A stretch of DNA of 10,325 nt. Source: Gracilaria caudata. Its lineage: Eukaryota > Rhodophyta > Florideophyceae > Gracilariales > Gracilariaceae. The notes beneath the pieces were generated by a model, which had not been told where the DNA came from, made no database searches, and saw only the letters and a list, made by a program, of their open reading frames with translations. The DNA is taken from NCBI GenBank assembly GCA_030374735.1, contig JASCIV010000915.1, positions 1 to 10,325 of the forward strand, given 5' to 3'. Shown here piece by piece: positions 1 to 7,151 of this stretch. The position numbers were made by a program, and so were the translations under genes. Every line of letters starts with the position of its first letter. Within the stretch, counting starts at the first letter, position 1.

Positions 1-12
1 GGGTGAGGAAGC

Positions 13-149
13 AAAAGGCGCGCGTTTTGTCAGCGCGCGAGCACGTAATCAGCGCGGCAGTGGCATCGCAAGCGGCGGCAGCACGCGCGCATCATCGCCG
101 CCAAGCTCCGAAACGGCTACAAGTCACGCACGAAAAAAGGCGCGCGTTT
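13..149. repeat. 15-bp direct repeat, two copies (13-27 and 135-149)
   Basis: The 15-mer AAAAGGCGCGCGTTT occurs at 13-27 and again, identical, at 135-149. Each copy is nearly self-complementary around the GCGCGC core, and the first copy is followed by one more T. The core resembles E2F-type GC-rich promoter sites. Both copies lie outside any gene in this window, next to CCAAT and CRE-like motifs. Confidence 0.6.
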
Positions 150-186
150 AATTGGCGCTCCAAAATACGAAACATGACGTAATTGG
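135..186 (-). promoter_or_regulatory. Candidate promoter of a minus-strand gene lying left of the window
   Basis: Read on the minus strand, this stretch has two CCAAT pentamers (complement of ATTGG at 151-155 and 182-186), a CRE-like TTACGTCA between them (complement of TGACGTAA at 175-182), and a GC-rich E2F-like element at 135-149. The glycosyltransferase to the right also reads leftward and ends at 282, so a promoter here would serve a gene beyond position 1. No start codon of such a gene can be identified. The rest of 1-281 shows no convincing coding frame. Confidence 0.3.
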
Positions 187-281
187 CGGCGACGCGGAGA
201 GAGCGCGCGCGCCAAGCGCCCGGCCACAAGCGTCGGCGCTGTATGTTTTGCTCGCCAGCTGCGCCGCATCATCAACAAAGC

Positions 282-2180
282 TCACCGCTCGGACGCGTCA
301 CGTTTCCGCCACACGCGCTCCGCCACCTCCCTCACCGCCGGCGGCCAGTCATCCGCGCGCACGCGCCCAAAGTCTGCGCCCGCGTAGCGCACGCCGCCCC
401 TCAGACGCCCCGCGATCTCCGAGAAGCTGCTCCACATGCTGCCCAGCACGCGTTCGCATCGCGCCAGCGCCCACAGCTCCGCCGTCGCCAGCGCCACGCA
501 CTCGCTGCTCCTCGCGCCGCCCTCGCACTCGTCGTGCTCCATCCACCACACCGACTCGCCCAGCGTGTCCGCCAGCTCGTCTCTGCACCTCGCGCAGTCG
601 CTCGCCACAAACACCTCCGCGCCGCTTGCGCGCGCGCCCTCCCAGATGCGCTGGATCTCCTTTGCGAAGCTCGTCGCCGCGCTCGCCGCGCGCCAGTACT
701 GGATCACCTGCGTCTCGGGCTCGCCGTACAGCTGCGTGCCGGAGAAGCCCGCCAGTTCGGTCTGCGGGTCGCTGTGGCGGATGTGAACGCCGATCGAGCT
801 GTTCAGTCGTTCCGAGATTTCGTCAACCTTCTCGGCCACCTGCGACGCCGGTCTCAGCGCCCTCAGCACGCCGTTCATTCGCTTCAGCAGCGATTCGTCC
901 TCCGCCTTTGGCACGTAAGCGCCGCGGTAGTAAATATGCGCCGCGTTATCCTTCAAACGCTCGTCCTTCAACCCGCCCTCCGCGCTCATGTAGTTGTACA
1001 AGTCCCACCACATCCACGCCGCATCCGACAAGCGCTCGTCCTCCAGCGGCCAACTCACGTGCATTGCGTTCACCACCAACAATCCATCGCGCTCGAAAAG
1101 CTCGTCGAAATGCGCGCCGCAGTGCACGTCTCGTTCCCACACCACCACCAACACGCGCGCGGTGGCATCTGCAAACGACTTTGCGCCCGCAAAAGCTCGC
1201 AGACGATTACCCAGCCCGTGCGCCACGTGCACCACCATGAGCGCCTTGTGCTGCGTCTGCAGGCGATGCAGAACAGACTCCAGCTGATGCGGCGTCATGG
1301 CAGCTATCAGCAACCACGGCACGTTGTGCTCATCGTGCAACACCGACGCAACAGCGAGTTCACGCGCCTGTTGTACGATCTGCGCGTCCACAGAATGCTG
1401 TAACAATTCGGGCTGGCTCACAACGCGCAGCGTTCCAGATCGTTGCAGCTCGTACTGCGAGCCGTTTTCCGCAGGCCAACGCTCGGCAAACGGCATCAAA
1501 AGCTGCTCCTGTCGCTGCACCACATGTTGCGCAGAATGAGGCGCGTCTTGCAGATAGCGCTGCTCAAAACCAACCGCACTCAAATGGTTGGACATGTACG
1601 ACACAGCCGCAGCCTCGCTTTCTAGACGTTCATCAAAGCCCGAAACCGCCATAAACGCCGCGCGCGACACCACCATCGGTAACGCTTCCGGCCACGCCAC
1701 AAAAAACGCACGCCCCTTTCTCACGCGCTGCGCCACGCGCAACACATCATGCGGAAGCTCATCCAACGTGCACGGCTGTATGTAAAGCACATCACACAGC
1801 GACTGAAACGCCGCCAGATTATAAGCCGCTCCGAATCGCCAGCGCGCATGCGACACCACCGCCGCAAAACGCGACGCGTCAGCCGTGGCGGACGAGTGCG
1901 TCCATTGCACCGCGCAGATCTGTTGAAAGTGCGCGTTGTCGCTCACATTTGGAAACGACGCAGAAGACTCGCACGCAAACACCGCGGACAGGCACCGGCG
2001 CGCGCGGCGAGCAGAACGAGGGTGCGTGAGCACGGAACGCGGACGCGAATCGCGCGGCCACAGCAACAGCGCCAGGAGCGATGCAAGGATGAGCAGCAGC
2101 GGCGCGCGGGAGCACGGCGCGACTTGGCGCGCTCGACGTGGGTGCTGTGGCGGCGTTGGTGGCGCCGCGCGCGGCCGCAT
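282..2180 (-). CDS. Type II membrane glycosyltransferase: GT-A-like region fused to fucosyltransferase-like region
   Basis: Predicted 632-residue Golgi-type glycosyltransferase, read from the ATG at 2180. An in-frame ATG at 2342 would add 54 residues, but the shorter start puts a basic tail directly before the only hydrophobic anchor (about residues 26-42), and the upstream stretch holds paired CCAAT boxes. After a short stem, residues of roughly 60-240 resemble the second half of a GT2/GT-A fold: an SRAAF...GFDER element at about 172-185, as in enzymes that invert or retain sugars on a GT-A fold. The second half carries HGLGNRLR (321-328), HIRHSD (466-471) and VASD (ending at D528). These match the GDP-sugar-binding layout of NodZ/FUT8/POFUT-like fucosyltransferases. 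I see no clear DXD motif in the first half, so that half may be degenerate. Substrate and acceptor are unknown. The gene is very GC-rich and has no visible introns. Confidence 0.75.
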   Translation of the reverse strand: MRPRAAPPTPPQHPRRARQVAPCSRAPLLLILASLLALLLWPRDSRPRSVLTHPRSARRARRCLSAVFACESSASFPNVSDNAHFQQICAVQWTHSSATADASRFAAVVSHARWRFGAAYNLAAFQSLCDVLYIQPCTLDELPHDVLRVAQRVRKGRAFFVAWPEALPMVVSRAAFMAVSGFDERLESEAAAVSYMSNHLSAVGFEQRYLQDAPHSAQHVVQRQEQLLMPFAERWPAENGSQYELQRSGTLRVVSQPELLQHSVDAQIVQQARELAVASVLHDEHNVPWLLIAAMTPHQLESVLHRLQTQHKALMVVHVAHGLGNRLRAFAGAKSFADATARVLVVVWERDVHCGAHFDELFERDGLLVVNAMHVSWPLEDERLSDAAWMWWDLYNYMSAEGGLKDERLKDNAAHIYYRGAYVPKAEDESLLKRMNGVLRALRPASQVAEKVDEISERLNSSIGVHIRHSDPQTELAGFSGTQLYGEPETQVIQYWRAASAATSFAKEIQRIWEGARASGAEVFVASDCARCRDELADTLGESVWWMEHDECEGGARSSECVALATAELWALARCERVLGSMWSSFSEIAGRLRGGVRYAGADFGRVRADDWPPAVREVAERVWRKRDASER

Positions 2181-2303
2181 GGTGACCGCCCCGAGCGCGA
2201 TCCGTTGACGGCGTGCGGCGCGCGCTCGCACGAGCGCCCAACGCGCTGTTGCGCCGTTGGGCGGGGCGCAGCGGCGGCGGATGCAGTGACAGCCGGCGCG
2301 TGG

Positions 2304-2336
2304 TGATTGGTCGCGCACTTCGCGCGCGTTGATTGG
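2304..2336 (-). promoter_or_regulatory. Paired CCAAT boxes upstream of the glycosyltransferase
   Basis: The heptamer TGATTGG occurs at 2304-2310 and 2330-2336. On the minus strand this gives two CCAATCA boxes 26 bp apart, about 125-155 bp upstream of the ATG at 2180. That is a normal place for NF-Y-type boxes, and it argues that the 2342 ATG is not the real start. CCAAT boxes work in both orientations, so they could also serve a plus-strand transcript toward metE. Confidence 0.4.
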
Positions 2337-2365
2337 GCACACGTGGCGACGCGCGGTTGGAAACC

Positions 2366-2809
2366 ATGGGACACGTTGGGTGCATCGCTTTTGCGTTGGC
2401 CGCGATGCGTCGGCGCATCACAGATATCGATGAGCATCGCCGCACAATCTCCGTTCTGCGAGCTGCGACGAGTTGCGTGTTGGATTCGATGCTGTCACTG
2501 GTGGAGACGAGAGCGCCTTCGACCGTCGTGCGCCACCGCCTGTGTTTGACGCTGCGTATGGCGCGCGCTGCGGGCCAACAATTCACGCTTGCTCTTCAAT
2601 GTCAGCCATGTGTCGTCTCCGCTCGCTGTCTCCCGCACTACTTAAACTGCTTCGCTGCGGCAGAGTGCCCTTGCTTTCGTGGCACCCTTCCCCACCACCG
2701 ATCTTTCTCTGATCTGCTCCCCGTCGTTTTCAAGCCTTGTTTCCGCTGCCATGAAGGAACTTTCCGCGTGCTCCACCGCCACTCTTGGCTACCCGCGCAT
2801 CGGGCGTAA
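2366..2809 (+). other. Upstream ORF with strong Kozak context, overlapping the metE start
   Basis: A 147-codon frame begins at an ATG in an ideal eukaryotic context (ACCATGG at 2363-2369) and ends 58 bases inside metE in another reading frame. The first ~60 residues look protein-like (basic, helical, with an RRRITDIDEH stretch). The rest becomes rich in Cys, His and Arg, as expected from noncoding sequence. It matches no family I recognise. If metE transcripts start this far upstream, it would act as an inhibitory overlapping uORF. If transcription starts nearer 2640, it is probably meaningless or marks a small separate gene. Confidence 0.2.
2668..2750 (+). promoter_or_regulatory. Pyrimidine-rich leader of metE
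   Basis: The roughly 80 bases before the metE ATG are strongly C/T-rich, with repeated CCTT, CCCC and TTTCT runs. The sequence just before the start is GCTGCCATGA. I see no clear TATA box; the nearest AT-rich stretch is ACTTAAA at about 2639. Such tracts often lie around the transcription start and leader of highly expressed eukaryotic genes. This is a composition-based call only. Confidence 0.25.
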
Positions 2810-4988
2810 CCGCGAGATGAAGAAGGCCGTGGAGAAGTATTGGGCCGACATCATCACCGAAGCCGCGCTGGAAGCCATCTCCGACTCCGTTCTCAACGAC
2901 GCGCTCCACACGCAGCGTTCCGCGGGCGTGCAGAGCGTCGCCGTGGGAGATCACACCATGTACGATCACGTGCTCGACTGGACCGTTCGTCTCGGCTGCA
3001 CTCCGCCGCGTTTCCAGAATCTCAAACCGGGGCTTGACACCTACTTTGCCATGGCTCGCGGCGTTGACGCTGCGCCGGCGTTGGATATGTCCAAGTACTT
3101 TGGCACCAACTACCATTATCTCGTGCCCGAGCTCAGTGCTGACACTGCTCCGTCGCCCAACTTTGAGCAGTATCTTCGTCAGATCGAGTTTGCGCAGAAG
3201 GAGATCGGCGTTGAACATGTTGTGCCAGTTGTTCTCGGACCGGTTACTTATGTTCACATTGCGCGTCTCACGGAGATTGAACCCGCCGAGATGTTGGCCA
3301 AGTTGTTGCCGCTGTACGCGCAGCTCTTAGATACGCTCAAGGCTCGCGGTGTGGCGGAGGTACAGATTCACGAACCGGCTCTGGTTCTGTCCGAGGCCCC
3401 GTCGCTCAAATCGTTGTATCAAAGCGCCTTCAGCGCGCTCGCTGCCGCCAACGTGCCGCTCAACCTCGTCACCTTCTTTGACGACATTCACGTCGATGTG
3501 TTCCCGTGGGTGTGCAAGCTGCCGGGTCTTTCGACCATATCTCTCGATTTCACCAGGGGAAACAACATTGCTACGCTGAAGCAATGTGGCTTCCCATCCG
3601 AGCTTCGTCTGGGAGCTGGTGTGATTGACGGCCGATCCGTGTGGACCGATGCTGTCTCTGCGCCTTCCCTACTCGCTGCTATCAGAGGAGTGGTTGGGGA
3701 GTCTGTAGCTATTACCGTGCAACCTAGTTGCTCGTTGCAATACGTTCCTGTCGACGTTGGAGCCGAACCTTCTTTACCAACAGAAGTTCGCTCTCGTCTG
3801 AGCTTTGCCGTACAAAAGCTGAGAACCGTTTCTGATGTGGCTGCCAACGCCAACTCAGTGAACGCCTCGCCGTTCGAGCAAGCTGTTCAAGAAGCTGTCA
3901 GTACTGCCGTCGAAGAGAGCCTCTTCAACCGTGTACCTGCTTTCGAAGAGCGTCGTCCGCAGCAGTTCACTGTCCCTGGGGGCTACGGCACAACCACTAT
4001 TGGCTCATTCTCGCAGACTCGCGAACTCCGTCGGCTGCACACCCAACACCGAAAGGGACTCATCAACGACCAGGATTATGACGCCCGTGTTGATAAGGAG
4101 CTTGCGTATGTGATCGGTATTCAAGAGGCTCTAGGCTTGGATGTGCTTGTTCACGGTGAACCGGAACGCACAGACATGGTCGAGTACTTTGGTGTCAAGC
4201 TGTCTGGATTCACTTTCACCAGCAATGGATGGGTGCAGAGCTATGGCAACCGCTGCGTTCGCCCTCCGATTGTGTACGGTGATGTGTCTCGCACCGGACC
4301 GATGACTATTCGCGAGTTCGAGAGCGCGCAGGCGATGACCACGAAGCCGGTCAAGGGAATGCTCACCGGCGCTACTACGATCTTGAACTGGTCTTTCCCG
4401 AGAAAAGACATCTCTCGTGAGGCACAGGCTTACCAGATTGCGCTCGCACTGCGTGAGGAGGTATTGGACTTGGAGAAAGCTGGGTGCAAGATCATTCAGG
4501 TCGATGACCCCGCTCTGCGTGAAGGGTTGCCCTTGAAGCAGGAGAACTGGAAAGAATACCTGCGCTGGGCCGTTCGTTCATTCCGCCTCAGCACGTCTGG
4601 TGTTCTGCCGTCTACTCAGATCGTGACGCACCTTTGCTACTCTGACTTTGAAGACATCCTTGAGGCTATCGACTACATGGATGCGGATGTTCTCACTATC
4701 GAAAACTCCCGCTCCGGCGATGAGATGCTTCTGGCTCTGGCCAAGTACGGCTATTCTCGTGACATCGGACCAGGAGTGTATGACATTCACTCCCCGGTTG
4801 TCCCGAAGACTGAAACGATGTCGTCTCGTATCAAGCTCTTCAAGGAATGTGGTCTGCGCAGCGAACGCATTTGGGTTAACCCGGATTGCGGTCTGAAGAC
4901 GCGCAAGTGGGACGAGGTGCTTCCGTCTCTCACCAACATGGTCGAGGCTGCGAAGATTGCTCGTGCGGAAAATGCTGGAATCCAGTAA
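2751..4988 (+). CDS. metE: Cobalamin-independent methionine synthase (MetE)
   Basis: 5-methyltetrahydropteroyltriglutamate-homocysteine S-methyltransferase, 745 residues. It makes methionine from homocysteine without vitamin B12, probably in the cytosol. The N-terminal LGYPRIGRNREMKKA motif is typical of the family, and the length fits the usual ~750-770. The C-terminal catalytic barrel has all expected zinc ligands: H627 and C629 in THLCYSDF, E651 in TIENSRS, and C713 in NPDCGLKTR. H680 in YDIHSP is the expected catalytic histidine, and D585 lies in the homocysteine-binding DDPALREGLP segment (usually DEPALREGLP). The ATG at 2751 is chosen because the frame further upstream has only a GTG (2679) and the family motif begins about ten residues after the ATG. 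No introns are visible. There is no obvious organelle-targeting extension or C-terminal peroxisomal signal. It is divergent from the upstream glycosyltransferase and convergent with the lactonase. Confidence 0.97.
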   Translation: MKELSACSTATLGYPRIGRNREMKKAVEKYWADIITEAALEAISDSVLNDALHTQRSAGVQSVAVGDHTMYDHVLDWTVRLGCTPPRFQNLKPGLDTYFAMARGVDAAPALDMSKYFGTNYHYLVPELSADTAPSPNFEQYLRQIEFAQKEIGVEHVVPVVLGPVTYVHIARLTEIEPAEMLAKLLPLYAQLLDTLKARGVAEVQIHEPALVLSEAPSLKSLYQSAFSALAAANVPLNLVTFFDDIHVDVFPWVCKLPGLSTISLDFTRGNNIATLKQCGFPSELRLGAGVIDGRSVWTDAVSAPSLLAAIRGVVGESVAITVQPSCSLQYVPVDVGAEPSLPTEVRSRLSFAVQKLRTVSDVAANANSVNASPFEQAVQEAVSTAVEESLFNRVPAFEERRPQQFTVPGGYGTTTIGSFSQTRELRRLHTQHRKGLINDQDYDARVDKELAYVIGIQEALGLDVLVHGEPERTDMVEYFGVKLSGFTFTSNGWVQSYGNRCVRPPIVYGDVSRTGPMTIREFESAQAMTTKPVKGMLTGATTILNWSFPRKDISREAQAYQIALALREEVLDLEKAGCKIIQVDDPALREGLPLKQENWKEYLRWAVRSFRLSTSGVLPSTQIVTHLCYSDFEDILEAIDYMDADVLTIENSRSGDEMLLALAKYGYSRDIGPGVYDIHSPVVPKTETMSSRIKLFKECGLRSERIWVNPDCGLKTRKWDEVLPSLTNMVEAAKIARAENAGIQ

Positions 4989-5445
4989 GCACGTCTCTGA
5001 CACTGCTGTCCATGTGAGCGACGAAAAGCTTGTGTCGCTAGTTTCGACGAGCATTGCCGACTAGCTGGCATCGGAAATAAACAAATCATGTGAAAGGGTA
5101 CTACCCGACATGTGAGTTTCCTAGAACAAACGACTTTCATCTATTGTCACCATCTTACATCTTGCGTTTAGATCGAAAGCCAACGACAATCACTGAAAAG
5201 AAACATGTATAGAATTGCAGCCCGTCAAGACTGTCTCAAAAGATATCGACATCTTGGACAATATCGAGACCTTTATGCTTTCCTCCCCTTCAAGAGCGCC
5301 CGGGATTACCCTTGTAATCGTTGCTGGGATAACTACCGGCCTTCAAGAGTGCTGACTTTCTTCGTGAGAGAACCTTTCTTTGAACGGAAACGTCTGTGCT
5401 ACGTTGCAATTAAACTAGTGTGCTCATATAAACGAGATAGATGCA
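4989..5445. other. Convergent intergenic region between metE and the lactonase
   Basis: This 457-bp stretch holds the 3' ends of two convergent genes. It contains the metE AATAAA, a tiny palindrome GGGTACTACCC at 5096-5106, and a 6-bp hairpin (GATTAC 5304-5309, GTAATC 5314-5319, loop CCTT). A plus-strand frame from 5205 runs on into antisense of lactonase exon 3, but its composition is not protein-like. I see no gene here and no AATAAA for the minus-strand lactonase; a CATAAA variant is present at about 5272. Confidence 0.6.
5076..5081 (+). terminator. Candidate polyadenylation signal of metE
   Basis: AATAAA lies 88 bases after the metE stop codon, on the coding strand, a reasonable 3' UTR distance. 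It is the only canonical plus-strand AATAAA I found after a plus-strand gene in the window. Confidence 0.45.
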
Positions 5446-6439
5446 TCATTCCTGGAATAGCTTGGATGCGGCTCCTTCATCGAACAGCCAAGTCACGGTG
5501 CCATCCGAAGGCTTCACAAGGGCTCCTGGAAGTGTGCTCTTCTCATTCTGAAGCCGAAAAAGAGGTTGGTAGAACAGTTTAGTGGTCAGGATCGTTCCAT
5601 CTCTACAAGCCATTCTATGTATTGGTTCTAAATCACGTACCTCGATGATGTCCTGCACGACGTCAGCTTTGCTTGATCCAGTTACGACGAATACTGTCGT
5701 TCGTGCTGCGTTTATCACAGGGTATGTCAGAGTAACCCTGGTCGGAGGCGGTTTCGGTGAATCCGTTATCGGTGCAACAAGCTTTTCTTTCTCTTCAAGC
5801 TAAAGATGAGGGAGACATTATCGGATTAGTTGGCAACGAGATGAAGAAAATGAAGTTTCCCTGAGCGGCAAAGATCAAAGAGAAACGTACCAAAGGGTGT
5901 CCCGGGAACAAGGAACAAGTGTGACCATCAGGTCCTAGACCCAGAAGCAACATGTCAAACTTCGGAGACTGGCCAAGTTTCTGCACAACTTTGTTTTTGT
6001 AATCAATCGCACATTCGTCAGACGGAAGAGAAGGATCAATGGGAATGACCGGCATCGATGGAAGGCGATCGCGAATCTCGCGGTAGTTTGAATCCTTGTG
6101 ATCCAGAGGTACAACACGCTCATCTGCAAGGAATACGTCCCATTTCTCGATATCAACAGAATGGGACTTCAAACCCTCTGCCAAAAGCCTTGGGAGTGAG
6201 CCGCCTGAGATTGCGACGGAGAAAGCACCGCGCTGGCTAATTGCCTCCTCGGCAGCCTTCTGGACAGCTTCCCCGAGTTTCGTAGGCACAGAGCCGATGT
6301 TAACACTGACACTCATGACTGTGGAGTGCCTGGGGCAAACTTTTGAGAACGGGAGAGATGAAGAACGAACGGAGAGCGCAATTGGTGTGTGGAATGCAGG
6401 AACTACTGTTTGGTGGGGAGAAGAAAAGGAGAATATCAT
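5446..6439 (-). CDS. 6-phosphogluconolactonase, three exons, with transit-peptide-like leader
   Basis: Hydrolyses 6-phosphogluconolactone to 6-phosphogluconate, the second step of the oxidative pentose phosphate pathway. Exons on the minus strand: 6439-5891, 5799-5641 and 5547-5446, giving 269 residues and ending in TGA. Family motifs in order: ISGGSLP (GGSLP at 79-83), ADERVVP (DERVVP 106-111), DSNY (116-119), GLGPDGHTCSLFPGHPL (GPDGHT 169-174) before the first junction, then TGSSKADVV, and LPGALVKPSDGTVTW with FDEGAASKL at the end. Splicing restores HPL-LEE and IIE-NEKS, both family-like. The first 41 residues have no acidic residue and are rich in Ser, Pro, Phe and Arg, suggesting a plastid (or mitochondrial) transit peptide. 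A second ATG at 6316 would give a 228-residue cytosolic form. The frame is open back to 6475, but only through a TTG. The gene is less GC-rich than metE. Confidence 0.9.
5548..5640 (-). other. Lactonase intron 2 (93 nt, in frame, no stop)
   Basis: The donor is GAG|GTACGT and the acceptor is CTTCAG|AAT, with a CTAAAC branch-like site about 30 nt before the acceptor and a T-rich tract. Removing it joins IIE to NEKSTLPGA, as the family requires. The intron is a multiple of three and has no in-frame stop, so the unspliced reading frame also stays open. Confidence 0.85.
5800..5890 (-). other. Lactonase intron 1 (91 nt)
   Basis: The donor is TTG|GTACGT right after the PGHPL motif. The acceptor is CATCTTTAG|CTTGAAGAG, with a canonical ACTAATC branch site about 26 nt upstream of the acceptor. 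Without splicing, the frame runs into unrelated hydrophobic sequence and a stop. The GTACGT donor is shared with intron 2. Confidence 0.9.
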
Positions 6440-6490
6440 TGTTGATGATAACACGTTGAGGAATCTCCGGATCAATGAGGAGAGTAGAAA

Positions 6491-6688
6491 ATGTCGCGCG
6501 TTTCTGTAGTCAAAGAGTTTGCCAACGATCTACAATCTGGAATTAACCTGGTTGACATTACAGAGCGTCGCGCTGCATCGAGCAGCATTCACACATCTTT
6601 GCGAAGTGCTTTCCGCTCTATTGCAGAACGGGCAGAGGCTGTTTGCCGCGAGCTAAGCTTGCTGAGCAATCGTATTATTGCTAAATGA
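6491..6688 (+). CDS. Small unrecognised ORF, possibly first exon of a longer gene
   Basis: A 65-codon frame starts at ATG 6491, 51 bases from the divergent lactonase ATG. Codon structure is coding-like: about 60% of codons begin with a purine. The product is predicted helical and amphipathic, with segments such as VVKEFANDL and RSIAERAEAVCREL, suggesting a short coiled-coil protein. It stops at TGA 6686-6688. The frame one base over stays open and equally coding-like from about 6667 to a perfect splice donor (AG|GTGAGT) at 6782. So the true product may continue by splicing or frameshift, or the sequence may carry a one-base error. I recognise no family. Confidence 0.4.
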   Translation: MSRVSVVKEFANDLQSGINLVDITERRAASSSIHTSLRSAFRSIAERAEAVCRELSLLSNRIIAK

Positions 6689-7151
6689 TCTAGAGTCCAA
6701 CTTAGCTGTTGAGCACAATGTTGTCGCTGGACATACCTTCGTATGTCCGGCTCGAGCCAAAGATGGTGAGCAGTCTTGCAGGTGAGTGGCAGGAGGAAGG
6801 AGATTACTGGATCAGTTCAGATGTGATTTTTGGGGAACAAGATTTTCGTGGGCTGCGACGACGCGTTGGCTACCGAATCGGCCAAAGTCTGCACTGCGTC
6901 TCGTGATCTGCGAGAGGTAAGCACCTTCATCACAATACGCGCTAACAGTGCGCCGCTGTGAAAGCCCACCGACTGCACCTCGACGACGTCCATGACGGTT
7001 GTGCATTTTTCATCCAAAGCAACGCTGGAGACGGACCTTTGCGCGTTGACGTCCGGTGAACCTGAACTTGTTGACTGTTATCGTTCGTGCGAGAAGCTCA
7101 GCTGCTCGATTGATTCAGGAAAGGAGGTACTCTAACATAGATTTCAGAAGA
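6689..7151. other. Unresolved region with candidate exons and splice signals
   Basis: No long frame crosses this stretch, but several coding-like segments and splice signals occur on the plus strand. Donors: AG|GTGAGT at 6782 and AG|GTAAGC at 6917. Branch plus acceptor: GCTAAC with AAAG at 6964. Coding-like pieces: one around 6842-6916 (IFVGCDDALATES...) and one at 6965-7132 (...SGEPELVDCYRSCEK...) ending in TAA 7133-7135; the 48-nt intron 6917-6964 would join these two in phase. A second CTAAC (7132-7136) and TTTCAG (7142-7147) just precede the next ATG. On the minus strand, 7060-6818 is also open and valine-rich. I cannot choose one model from sequence alone. Confidence 0.35.

Noticed and set aside
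152..1403. Two long plus-strand frames (362 and 406 codons) opposite the glycosyltransferase
   Set aside because: They are Arg/Pro/Ser/His-rich and low in complexity, as expected from antisense of a very GC-rich gene. The minus frame carries recognisable motifs.
1879..2586. Minus-strand frame of 235 codons across the divergent promoter
   Set aside because: Its left part is a shifted shadow of the glycosyltransferase. Its right part competes with a plus frame of similar quality, and there is no family match.
2679..2750. Upstream GTG as metE start adding 24 residues
   Set aside because: A eukaryotic gene is expected to use ATG. The family motif starts shortly after ATG 2751, and the extra residues come from the pyrimidine-rich leader.
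4578..5054. Minus-strand frame of 158 codons opposite the metE 3' end
   Set aside because: It overlaps the catalytic part of a certain gene on the other strand and shows no protein features.
5205..5582. Plus-strand frame of 125 codons between metE and the lactonase
   Set aside because: About a third is antisense of lactonase exon 3, and the remainder is Arg/Cys/Tyr-rich with no recognisable motif.
6681..6688. Ornithine decarboxylase antizyme frameshift
   Set aside because: The shift at a TGA stop recalls antizyme, but neither frame has the conserved antizyme C-terminal domain and the gene is too short.
6817..7060. Minus-strand valine-rich frame
   Set aside because: It looks partly coding, but there is no clear start, a stop lies directly upstream, and the plus strand has the better splice donors. 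Left unresolved rather than called.
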